Assembly: GCA_041688215.1 (NCBI GenBank) | Contig: JBDNIO010000156.1 | Coordinates: forward strand, 1-11,339 | DNA from: JBDNIO01 sp041688215 | GTDB taxonomy: Bacteria > Pseudomonadota > Gammaproteobacteria > Nevskiales > Salinisphaeraceae | Reading direction: 5' to 3' | DNA length: 11,339 nt | Shown: one piece after another, positions 1 to 6,043 of the stretch | Layout of the letters: each line of letters starts with the position of its first letter | Position numbering within the stretch: the stretch's first letter is position 1 | The notes under the pieces: model-generated | Seen by the model: only the letters and a program-made list of their open reading frames with translations | What the model was told of the DNA's origin: nothing | The model's database searches: none | Translations under genes and position numbers: made by a program

Positions 1-107
1 GCATTGATCGGCATCCGGCCTCTAAGGTGACTGAACTGACCCCGCGGCTGTGGAAACAGTGTTTTGCTGATGATCCGCTGCGCTCGGATTTGCACAATCC
101 TGCTTGA
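1..107 (+). pseudogene. IS66-like transposase, C-terminal end only (cut by window edge)
   Basis: The frame starting at base 3 is open from the window edge and ends at TGA 105-107, giving 34 residues. It contains HPASKVTEL followed by TPRLW, which resembles the C-terminal tail of IS66-family transposases, where a HP-x-(S/N)-R-(I/V)-x-EL-x-P-x-x-W pattern is usual. The rest of the gene lies outside the window, so it is unknown whether the transposase is intact. The call rests on a short tail plus a plausible inverted-repeat end just downstream; another DDE family with a similar tail cannot be excluded. Confidence 0.6.
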
Positions 108-138
108 ATGGCAACTACGCCGCTGGGTTAGCGGTTAC
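108..138 (+). mobile_element. Putative right end of the IS66-like element
   Basis: Between the transposase stop and the point where the outer-membrane-protein frame becomes sensible lie about 31 bases ending in GGTTAGCGGTTAC. Read outward-in on the minus strand this is GTAACCGCTAACC. IS66-family elements commonly begin with GTAA followed by a C/G-rich stretch, so base 138 is a reasonable terminus. The next eight bases, GCTACAAC (139-146), would be the right copy of an 8-bp target duplication. The left end is not in the window, so neither the repeat nor the duplication can be confirmed here. Confidence 0.45.
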
Positions 139-542
139 GCTACAACCACGGTTTTCTGGACAACGCCGATCTGGACCTGGTGTCCCTGGGCGGCGGCCTG
201 CATCAGGAGCTGAATGTAAATACCAACTTCCGGCTCGATGCCTTCGGCAATGTAACCTACGAATACATCAACCTCGACCCGGACAACGGCCCCAACACCG
301 ACGACAGCGGCTTCGGCCTGCGTGGCGGTCTGCGCGCCAAATTTGAACGCAACCTCGAAGCCAACGCCTCACTGGGTTACGTGGACTACGGTTCGATAGA
401 CGGCCCGGTCGCCGAAATCGGCGGCCTCTACAGCCTGCCGCGCAATGAAAACCTGGCCCTGAGCCTATCCTTTAAACATTATGATTTCGACGGCGCGGAA
501 CTGGACCAGTTGCTCGCCGGCGTGCGCCTTTATATCGACTAA
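139..542 (+). pseudogene. Outer-membrane beta-barrel protein, 5'-truncated by IS insertion
   Basis: From 141 to the TAA at 540-542 this frame encodes about 133 residues of alternating polar/hydrophobic strands rich in G, D, N and Y. It includes LDLVSLGGGLHQEL, VTYEYINLD, SLGYVDYGS and a C-terminal strand ending LLAGVRLYID, near the aromatic-ending pattern of OMP C-termini. This resembles the C-terminal part of small 8-strand outer-membrane barrels of gammaproteobacteria. The signal peptide and first strands are missing: the frame is blocked by TAG at 129-131, inside the putative IS end. A GTG at 180 would give 120 residues without a signal peptide and is unlikely to make a functional porin-like protein. 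A strong terminator follows. The family is judged from pattern only; no specific gene is recognised. Confidence 0.65.
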
Positions 543-554
543 GTATCGACTAAG
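533..554 (+). repeat. 11-bp perfect tandem duplication across the OMP stop codon
   Basis: TATCGACTAAG occurs twice back to back (533-543 and 544-554). The first copy carries the last codons and stop of the outer-membrane-protein remnant. The second copy adds an extra in-frame-looking TAA just downstream. It is probably a small replication-slippage duplication. Confidence 0.85.
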
Positions 555-575
555 CTCGCAGGATATCGCGTAACT

Positions 576-602
576 AACGGCCCGCTTATGCGGGCCGTTT
601 TT
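576..602 (+). terminator. Rho-independent terminator after the OMP gene
   Basis: A perfect 10-bp stem, AACGGCCCGC (576-585) and GCGGGCCGTT (590-599), with loop TTAT, runs into a T tract (598-602). It ends the plus-strand transcript of the barrel gene 34 bases after its stop. It also abuts the stop (601-603) of the convergent minus-strand gene. On the minus strand the hairpin is not followed by a good T run, so it mainly serves the plus strand. Confidence 0.9.
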
Positions 603-1629
603 ATTCCTGCGGAAGCTTCCAGCGTTTTACCGCAACCTGGCTCTTGACCAGATCAATGATCTCGACCATGGCCGTGGTCAGCTCGGTGGTTTGCTGTTTC
701 TGCTCGGCTAGCAGTTCCTCGAACACACTCTCGGTAATGTGCTGCACCATTTCCTCGTATTCTTCCGTGCCAAAGCCGTTAACCGCTTCTTCCAGCACGT
801 TACATACGGCGTCGGTAATGGTGTTGTCGATAGCATCGGTCAGGAAACTACCGAGCATGGGCACGCGTTCCAGGTTTTTGGCCAGCGCGTTATCCAGCAC
901 TGCGCGCTCGACCATGCTGGCAACGTAGGCGCGAATTTCTGCCTTGTTATTGCCGTAGGCCGCACCCACGGAGCGCTCCAGCCGGCTGGAGATGGCATCG
1001 ATCAGTTTTTCCTTGCGCGGCGCGATAACCTCACTGATGACCTGGCGTGGCAAATCGCCGCCGCCGTCGCGGATTTCGTCCTGCACGCCGGACAGCACGT
1101 TGATGACCACGCGGTCGGATATCTCTTCCATCAACACGCCATACCATTTGGCGGCAATCTGAAACAGCGTCCAGTTGCGGATATCAATTACGCCCAGCTT
1201 TTGCAGGCGGAAACCAATCGTAATCAGGCGCAGCACCCGTAATATCCGGAAACCCGCCAGCGGAATACAGCCGAGCACGTCGTACCAGTGCGCGAACGGG
1301 TACAGCCACCAGCGGTCGTAGCGTTTTTCAATAGCCGCGAGGGTCCAGCCGGCGAGCACATCGAGCGCGAAAATGGCTACGAATACCAGGTCAATCTCGG
1401 CAAAATGTTCGTGCACATTATCGGCATAAAAACCATGCAGTGCGGGCGCGAAGGACTCCAGCACCCCTGCCAGTGGTTTGATCTCGAACAGGCTGTCGAA
1501 CAGAATCAGTGCCAGATTCAACGACACCAGCACGACAATGCTCACATCCCATATGAGGAACACCAAATCCTTGCGGCTACGTTGGGTCTGCGCCTGGCTC
1601 TGGGTTGGACTGTCCGGTTTTTGCGCCAT
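601..1629 (-). CDS. Voltage-sensor-like / ion-transporter-like membrane protein
   Basis: The product is 342 residues. Hydrophobic segments lie near residues 22-45, 78-98 and 107-125. They are followed by a basic, every-third-residue helix, FRILRVLRLITIGFRL, with Arg at 128, 131, 134 and 141 and Lys at 144, the pattern of an S4 voltage-sensor helix. After residue about 150 the protein is soluble, acidic and helical, with no obvious S5-pore-S6 or selectivity filter. It resembles bacterial proteins annotated as ion transporters, in which a four-helix sensor-like domain is joined to a long cytoplasmic tail. The N-terminal 20 residues are polar (Q, S, K, R), which suits a cytoplasmic N-terminus. 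The ATG (1627-1629) overlaps the msrA stop by one base, so translation is probably coupled to msrA. Whether it conducts ions is unknown. Confidence 0.7.
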   Translation of the reverse strand: MAQKPDSPTQSQAQTQRSRKDLVFLIWDVSIVVLVSLNLALILFDSLFEIKPLAGVLESFAPALHGFYADNVHEHFAEIDLVFVAIFALDVLAGWTLAAIEKRYDRWWLYPFAHWYDVLGCIPLAGFRILRVLRLITIGFRLQKLGVIDIRNWTLFQIAAKWYGVLMEEISDRVVINVLSGVQDEIRDGGGDLPRQVISEVIAPRKEKLIDAISSRLERSVGAAYGNNKAEIRAYVASMVERAVLDNALAKNLERVPMLGSFLTDAIDNTITDAVCNVLEEAVNGFGTEEYEEMVQHITESVFEELLAEQKQQTTELTTAMVEIIDLVKSQVAVKRWKLPQE

Positions 1630-2078
1630 TAACCCACACGCCCCTGTTTTTCCAGATAACGCTGATGATATTCCTCGGCCGGATAGAACGGCCCGCTGGG
1701 TTCGATCTGGGTGACGATGTTCTCGGCGTCGGGTTGCGCATCACGGCTGGCGGTGGCTGCCTGCAACTGCTCGTCGTCCATGCAAAAAATAGCAGAACGA
1801 TATTGCGAGCCCACATCCGGGCCCTGCCGGTTCGCAGTGGTTGGGTTGTGGTTATTCCAAAACACCTTCAGCAGATTTTCGTAGCTTCCGTGCTCAGGAT
1901 CGTATTCCACCAGCACCGCCTCGGCGTGACCAGTATCGCCGGCGCAAACCTGCCGATAGGTCGGGTTTTCGGCGTGGCCACCACAATAGCCCACGGTGGC
2001 ATCCGTAACGCCACGAACCTGACGAAAAATCGCTTCCGGTTTCCAGAAACACCCCATTGCAAAATTGGCTTTTGCCAT
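1629..2078 (-). CDS. msrA: Peptide methionine-(S)-S-oxide reductase MsrA
   Basis: MsrA reduces the S-epimer of methionine sulfoxide, free or in proteins, and repairs oxidative damage in the cytoplasm. The 149-residue product shows the active-site motif GCFW with catalytic Cys10 and E15, then VGYCGGHAENPTY, TGHAEAV, FWNNHNPT, DVGSQYRSAI and FYPAEEYHQRYLEK, all in family order and nearly full core length. The motif reads GCFWKPE rather than the common GCFWG(V/A)E. There is no cysteine in the last 50 residues, so the C-terminal resolving cysteines of E. coli MsrA are absent; other cysteines are at 32, 45 and 99. A longer frame starts at 2117, but the ATG at 2078 has a good Shine-Dalgarno and starts just before the conserved core. 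It is first in a two-gene minus-strand unit with the membrane protein gene. Confidence 0.93.
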   Translation of the reverse strand: MAKANFAMGCFWKPEAIFRQVRGVTDATVGYCGGHAENPTYRQVCAGDTGHAEAVLVEYDPEHGSYENLLKVFWNNHNPTTANRQGPDVGSQYRSAIFCMDDEQLQAATASRDAQPDAENIVTQIEPSGPFYPAEEYHQRYLEKQGRVG

Positions 2079-2279
2079 AACAAACCTCGAATAACAAACG
2101 CAGACAGTGCATGCCAATGTTGCATTGATGTCAAGTGCAGGGCCTGATGCCAGCTACCGGGAGACGAAGTTTCCGGGGCAGTGTTAGAGATACCCGCCAA
2201 GTCGCTGTAAACTAGATCGTATCCTGCGCCGCGCAAAGTACACGGCGCGGACAACACATCCACGCGTAAGGAATAGTCC
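2079..2279. other. Divergent intergenic region msrA / SDR operon
   Basis: About 200 bases separate the divergent starts of msrA and the dehydrogenase gene and must hold promoters for both. A short perfect palindrome, CAATGTTGCATTG (2115-2127), lies 37 bases upstream of the msrA ATG and could be an operator. I see no convincing sigma-70 box pair on either strand. The plus-strand ribosome site TAAGGA is at 2267-2272, seven bases before the ATG. Confidence 0.5.
2085..2088 (-). promoter_or_regulatory. Ribosome binding site that fixes the msrA start
   Basis: On the minus strand GAGG lies six bases before the ATG at 2078. The upstream alternative start at 2117 lacks such a site and would add 13 residues (with extra cysteines) not typical of MsrA. 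This favours the shorter start. Confidence 0.7.
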
Positions 2280-3047
2280 ATGCAAGTTAAAGATCGTTGT
2301 TTCATCATCACCGGCGGCGGCTCGGGCCTGGGCGCGGCCACGGCGCGTATGCTCAGCGAAGCGGGCGGCAAAATCGTGATCGCCGATGTCGCCGACGATA
2401 ACGGCAAGGCCGTGGCACAGGAACTGAGCGACGCTGGGCATTTCGTGCATTGCGACGTAACTTCAGAAGACGATGGCAAGGCTACAATCGCCGCCGCAAA
2501 GGAAAAATTCGGCGCCGTGCAGGGCCTGATAAATTGTGCCGGCATCGGCATTCCCGCCAAGGTTCTGGGCCGCGAAGGCGCGCTGGACCTGGGCAAATTC
2601 AGCAAGGTGGTGCAGATCAACCTGATTGGCACCTTCAACATGATTCGCCTGGCCGCCGAAGCCATGGCCGAGAACGAACCGGACGAAGGCGGCGAGCGCG
2701 GCGTGATGATCAATACCGCCTCGGTTGCGGCTTATGAAGGCCAGATCGGACAAGCCTCCTACTCCGCTTCCAAGGGCGGCGTGGTCGGCATGACGTTACC
2801 CATTGCGCGCGAAATGGCGCGTCACGGCATTCGTGTCATGACCATAGCGCCGGGTCTGTTCGAAACCCCCATGCTGATGGAACTGCCGGAAGAAGCGCGT
2901 GAATCGCTGGGCAAGATGGTGCCGTTCCCGCCGCGCCTGGGCCGCCCCGACGAGTATGCGCGCCTTGCAAAAGATATCGTCGAAAACAGCATGCTCAATG
3001 GCAGTACTATTCGTCTGGATGGGGCGATACGAATGCAGCCGAAGTAA
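2280..3047 (+). CDS. SDR-family 3-hydroxyacyl-CoA dehydrogenase (HSD10-like)
   Basis: This 255-residue classical short-chain dehydrogenase has the nucleotide motif TGGGSGLG (11-18) and Asp36 at the end of beta-2, which predicts NAD(H) rather than NADP(H). NCAG is at 85-88, and the catalytic set is Asn114, Ser148, Tyr161 and Lys165 (YSASK). The C-terminal GAIRMQPK and the IAPGLFETPM segment are typical of the HSD17B10/type II 3-hydroxyacyl-CoA dehydrogenase group. That group oxidises 3-hydroxyacyl-CoA or 2-methyl-3-hydroxybutyryl-CoA to the 3-keto form. The next gene is a thiolase, which would cleave exactly that product. The protein is cytoplasmic. TAAGGA seven bases before the ATG supports the start. 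Substrate chain length (short linear, branched-chain or steroid-derived) cannot be read here. It is likely the first gene of a four-gene set. Confidence 0.9.
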   Translation: MQVKDRCFIITGGGSGLGAATARMLSEAGGKIVIADVADDNGKAVAQELSDAGHFVHCDVTSEDDGKATIAAAKEKFGAVQGLINCAGIGIPAKVLGREGALDLGKFSKVVQINLIGTFNMIRLAAEAMAENEPDEGGERGVMINTASVAAYEGQIGQASYSASKGGVVGMTLPIAREMARHGIRVMTIAPGLFETPMLMELPEEARESLGKMVPFPPRLGRPDEYARLAKDIVENSMLNGSTIRLDGAIRMQPK

Positions 3048-3055
3048 TATTATCG

Positions 3056-3098
3056 CCGTCATTCCGGATAATCGCTCTCGCGATTTCCGGAATGACGG
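3056..3098. repeat. REP-like hairpin repeat (copy 1) between SDR and thiolase genes
   Basis: Outer arms CCGTCATTCCGG (3056-3067) and CCGGAATGACGG (3087-3098) are perfect inverted repeats. An inner stem ATCGC (3071-3075)/GCGAT (3080-3084) closes on loop TCTC. No T tract follows, so this is a REP-like element or mRNA hairpin rather than a standard terminator. A second copy with the same outer arms lies at 10915-11029. Placed in the 95-base gap between two genes of one pathway, it may stabilise or attenuate the transcript. Confidence 0.85.
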
Positions 3099-3142
3099 CT
3101 GTGTGATTCGTCCGCCACCTGATAAACGAAGAGTAGCCACGC

Positions 3143-4330
3143 ATGAATAACAGTGATCCAGTAGTAATCGTCGGCATGTCCCGTACGCCCATGGGCGTAT
3201 TGATGGGCAGCCTGTCCAGCAAGAGTGCGTCCGAGCTTGGCTCGGTTGCCATCAAATCCGCATTGGAACGCGCCGGGGTGGCGCCGGATGACGTGCAGGA
3301 AGTCATCATGGGCAATGTGCTGGGCGCCGGCCAGGGCCAAGCGCCAGCGCGTCAGGCCAGTCTGGGCGCCGGTTTGCCGCTGGGCACCGGCTGCACCACG
3401 GTCAACAAGATGTGTGGCTCGGGCATGAAAGCAATCATGTTGGCACACGATTTAATTAAATCCGGCAGCGCCCAAATCATGGTGGCCGGCGGTATGGAGT
3501 CCATGAGCAACGCACCTTATCTACTGCCCAAGGCGCGCGCCGGGTACCGCCTGGGCCACGGTCAGGTGATCGACCACATGTTTTTCGACGGCCTGGAAGA
3601 CGCCTACGACAAGGGCAAGCTGATGGGCCATTTCGCCGAGAACTGCGCGGATAAATATACCTTTACCCGCGAGCAGCAGGACGCCTTTGCCATTGAATCC
3701 CTTGAACGCGCCCGCCGCGCGAGCGAAAACGGCGACTTCGATGCCGAAATCACACCCGTAGAAATCAGCACCCGCAAGGGCGACGAAACGATAAACCAGG
3801 ACGAACAGCCCTTCGCCACCAATAAAGACAAGGTGCCGAACCTGAAACCCGCGTTCAAAAAAGACGGCACCGTCACCGCTGCCAACGCCAGCTCAATTTC
3901 AGATGGTGCCGCAGCGGTAGTGCTAATGCCGCTGAGCGAAGCCGAGCGCCGCGGCCTGACGCCACTGGCCAAAATCAGTGGCCACGCTGGCCATTCGCAT
4001 GAACCAAGCTGGTTCACCACTGCGCCGGTGGGCGCCATGCAGAAATTGCATTCGGCGCTGGATTGGCAAGTCTCCGATGTGGATTTGTTCGAGATCAACG
4101 AAGCCTTTGCCGTAGTAACCATGGCGGCAATGCAGGAACTCGACATCCCGCACGACAAGGTCAACGTAAACGGCGGCGCCTGCGCACTAGGCCATCCCAT
4201 CGGCGCCTCCGGTGCACGTCTGGTAGTAACCCTGCTGGCGGCCATGGCAGCGAAAGACGTTAATCGCGGCGTCGCCTCGCTCTGCATCGGCGGCGGCGAA
4301 GCGACCGCGCTCGCCGTGGAACGCCTTTAG
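3143..4330 (+). CDS. Acetyl-CoA C-acetyltransferase (thiolase)
   Basis: The enzyme cleaves 3-ketoacyl-CoA to acetyl-CoA and a shortened acyl-CoA, or condenses two acetyl-CoA. The 395-residue protein has full family length and all catalytic parts: nucleophile Cys91 in NKMCGSGMKA, NEAFA at 319-323, GHPIGASGAR with His351, and the acid/base Cys381 in CIGGGEATA. The length and the MESMSNAPYLLP segment suit a biosynthetic-type (AtoB/PhaA-like) short-chain thiolase rather than FadA. Together with the upstream dehydrogenase it forms the last two steps of a beta-oxidation-like spiral, for example branched-chain amino acid or aromatic/steroid side-chain breakdown. The ribosome site is weak (GAAGAG about nine bases upstream). 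Substrate range is inferred only. Confidence 0.93.
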   Translation: MNNSDPVVIVGMSRTPMGVLMGSLSSKSASELGSVAIKSALERAGVAPDDVQEVIMGNVLGAGQGQAPARQASLGAGLPLGTGCTTVNKMCGSGMKAIMLAHDLIKSGSAQIMVAGGMESMSNAPYLLPKARAGYRLGHGQVIDHMFFDGLEDAYDKGKLMGHFAENCADKYTFTREQQDAFAIESLERARRASENGDFDAEITPVEISTRKGDETINQDEQPFATNKDKVPNLKPAFKKDGTVTAANASSISDGAAAVVLMPLSEAERRGLTPLAKISGHAGHSHEPSWFTTAPVGAMQKLHSALDWQVSDVDLFEINEAFAVVTMAAMQELDIPHDKVNVNGGACALGHPIGASGARLVVTLLAAMAAKDVNRGVASLCIGGGEATALAVERL

Positions 4331-4365
4331 CTAACCACTTCCCGAACTACAAGAGAATAAAAACA

Positions 4366-5637
4366 ATGAATCTACAAGCCCGTGCCGTGTCGATGCTGGT
4401 GTCCCCGCAGCTGGCCCGCACACGGCAACTGCTAACGGATACGGTTGCCAAACTGCAGGGAAAAGCACCTACGCTAACGCTGTATTACCAGCCCGGCGAT
4501 GCCTATTCGCATCTGTGCGCGCAGCTTATTCCGACGCTGCGCAAACGGCTGCGCCTAGACATTCAGGTTGTTGTTATCCCTACCGTGGCGGACGCCACCA
4601 ATGCGGCACCGGATCTTTCTCCCGCTTATGGCCTGCTTGATGCCACGCGCATCGCGCCGGCGTGGGGGCTGGACCTGAGCACCGAAGCGCAGGTTCCGGA
4701 TGAAGACACCCGCGAGCTGGCCGAACGCGTGCTGCTAACCGCCACCAGCTTGGACAGTTTTCTGGAACTGGAAGCCGCCACCGCGCCCGCCATGTGGCGT
4801 GGCGATAAAGACGCCCTGCAGGAATTGCCGATACTGGATGCGTCCGCCGCCAGCCAGCAACTTGCGGAAAATTACGCACAGCTGCAAAAGCGCGGCCATT
4901 ACCAGGGCGGCATGTGGTATTTCCGCGGCGACTGGTATTGGGCGCTGGACCGTTTGTGGGATTTGGAAAAACGGCTGCGTGGGCTGAATCTGGTCGAGGG
5001 TGGCGACGCCCTGGCAACGCTGAACCCGGAGGACGCCTATCTGCCGCCCATGAATACCCCCGACAGCCTGGATTTGTTCTACAGCTTTCGCAGTCCCTAC
5101 TCATATGTGGTGGTCGAGCGCAGTATTGAACTGGCACGGCGCTACGATCTGGAATTGAATATCCGCCCCGTATTGCCGATGGTCATGCGCGGATTCAAGG
5201 TGCCGCGCAGCAAACGCCTGTATATCGTGCAGGACACCAAGCGCGAGGCCGACCGTGCGGGCGTGCCCTTCGGCTATGTCGCCGACCCGCTGGGCGGCGG
5301 CGTCGAACGTTGTCTGGCCGTATTTCCGCATGCGCAAGCCCAAGGCAAGGGCGCGGAATTCATATTGCAGGCCGGACGTGCAGTGTGGAGTGAAGGCAAG
5401 CTGATCAAACGTGAAGCCGTGCTGCGTGAAATTCTGCAACAGGCCGGACTTGATCCTGACCTGGCGGAAAAAGCTCCCGCGACCGGCGTTGATTTAAGCT
5501 ACGCCGAACGCAACCGCGAAGCCCTGTTTGATCTCGGCCTGTGGGGTGTACCGAGTTTTAAGCTCGGCGACCTCGCGGTCTGGGGCCAGGACCGGGTATG
5601 GATGCTGGAAGAAGCCCTGCGCCGTTCGCGCGCCTGA
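4366..5637 (+). CDS. Tandem DsbA-like / 2-hydroxychromene-2-carboxylate isomerase-like protein
   Basis: The product is 423 residues. The C-terminal half (about 235-423) matches the thioredoxin-fold DsbA/HCCA-isomerase (GST-kappa-like) family: LDLFYSFRSPYSY with a potential catalytic Ser243, then KVPRSK, and near the end LWGVPSFKLGDLAVWGQDR with the cis-Pro loop (VPSF). The N-terminal half (about 36-205) looks like a diverged copy. LTLYYQPGDAYSH aligns with the first strand and helix start, with Asp replacing Ser, and MWYFRGDWYWALDRLWDLE aligns with the end but lacks VPSF. So one domain is probably catalytic and the other structural. Neither half has CxxC, so disulfide oxidation is unlikely; glutathione-dependent isomerase or related chemistry is a guess from the family. 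There is no signal peptide, so it is probably cytoplasmic. It lies 35 bases after the thiolase gene and 16 before the NTF2-like gene. Confidence 0.8.
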   Translation: MNLQARAVSMLVSPQLARTRQLLTDTVAKLQGKAPTLTLYYQPGDAYSHLCAQLIPTLRKRLRLDIQVVVIPTVADATNAAPDLSPAYGLLDATRIAPAWGLDLSTEAQVPDEDTRELAERVLLTATSLDSFLELEAATAPAMWRGDKDALQELPILDASAASQQLAENYAQLQKRGHYQGGMWYFRGDWYWALDRLWDLEKRLRGLNLVEGGDALATLNPEDAYLPPMNTPDSLDLFYSFRSPYSYVVVERSIELARRYDLELNIRPVLPMVMRGFKVPRSKRLYIVQDTKREADRAGVPFGYVADPLGGGVERCLAVFPHAQAQGKGAEFILQAGRAVWSEGKLIKREAVLREILQQAGLDPDLAEKAPATGVDLSYAERNREALFDLGLWGVPSFKLGDLAVWGQDRVWMLEEALRRSRA

Positions 5638-5653
5638 TCAAGGAACCTTATAA

Positions 5654-6043
5654 ATGGCCTCACAAGTACTGGACAACTGGCATCGTATAGTCGAACAACA
5701 GGACCCGCGCGCGCTGGACACGCTGCTGGCTGACGACGCGGTGTTTTACTCCCCTGTGGTGCACACCCCCCAAGTCGGCAAAGCTATTACTAGGCTATAC
5801 CTGACGGCTGCCTTCCAGGTGCTGTCCAACGACAGCTTCCGCTACGTGCGGGAGATTGCCGGCGAACGTAACGCCGTGCTGGAATTCCAGGTAGACATCG
5901 ATGGCATTGAGGTGAACGGCGTCGATATGTTGAAGTGGAACGACGACGATCAACTGGTGGAATTCAAGGTAATGCTGCGGCCGCTGAAGGCCATTAATCT
6001 TATCCACCAGAAAATGGGTGAGATGTTGCAAGCCAATCGTTAA
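5654..6043 (+). CDS. NTF2-like (SnoaL-type) small protein
   Basis: This 129-residue protein fits a nuclear-transport-factor-2 cone fold: N-terminal helices (WHRIVEQQDPRALDTLL), then DDAVFYSPVV, then strands ending VNGVDMLKWNDDDQLVEFKVMLRPLKAI. The last segment is close to a widespread bacterial NTF2-family group of unknown substrate. SnoaL-type members include ketosteroid isomerases, epoxide hydrolases and cyclases, but no catalytic set can be assigned safely. AAGGA at 5640-5644 precedes the ATG by nine bases. It is the last gene of the plus-strand set. Its stop codon overlaps the glpK stop on the other strand, and no terminator is visible between them. Confidence 0.8.
   Translation: MASQVLDNWHRIVEQQDPRALDTLLADDAVFYSPVVHTPQVGKAITRLYLTAAFQVLSNDSFRYVREIAGERNAVLEFQVDIDGIEVNGVDMLKWNDDDQLVEFKVMLRPLKAINLIHQKMGEMLQANR

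Noticed and set aside
104..346. 80-residue plus-strand frame at the IS/barrel junction
   Set aside because: It is out of frame with the conserved barrel sequence and reads as Arg/Gln/Pro-rich shadow.
739..1242. 167-residue plus-strand open frame antisense to the voltage-sensor-like gene
   Set aside because: It lies fully inside a well-supported minus-strand gene, has His/Gln-rich composition typical of a reverse-frame shadow, and has no recognisable domain.
601..1629. Complete voltage-gated potassium or sodium channel
   Set aside because: No selectivity-filter sequence and no S5/S6 helices are visible after the Arg-rich helix.
1868..2713. 281-residue minus-strand open frame spanning the msrA start and the SDR gene
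   Set aside because: It crosses two real genes on both strands, is rich in Ser/Pro/Arg and shows no family resemblance.
3056..3098. Rho-independent terminator after the SDR gene
   Set aside because: The hairpin is strong but no T run follows, and a second copy elsewhere shows it belongs to a repeat family.
3604..4287. 227-residue minus-strand frame opposite the thiolase gene
   Set aside because: It mirrors a fully conserved thiolase; length is explained by codon bias in a GC-rich gene.
4580..5137. 185-residue minus-strand frame opposite the tandem DsbA-like gene
   Set aside because: Low-complexity Arg/Pro/Ala composition and no ribosome site or domain; the plus-strand frame is supported by internal domain similarity.
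5654..6043. Ketosteroid isomerase or limonene-epoxide hydrolase
   Set aside because: The fold class fits, but the catalytic residues of those enzymes could not be placed with confidence.
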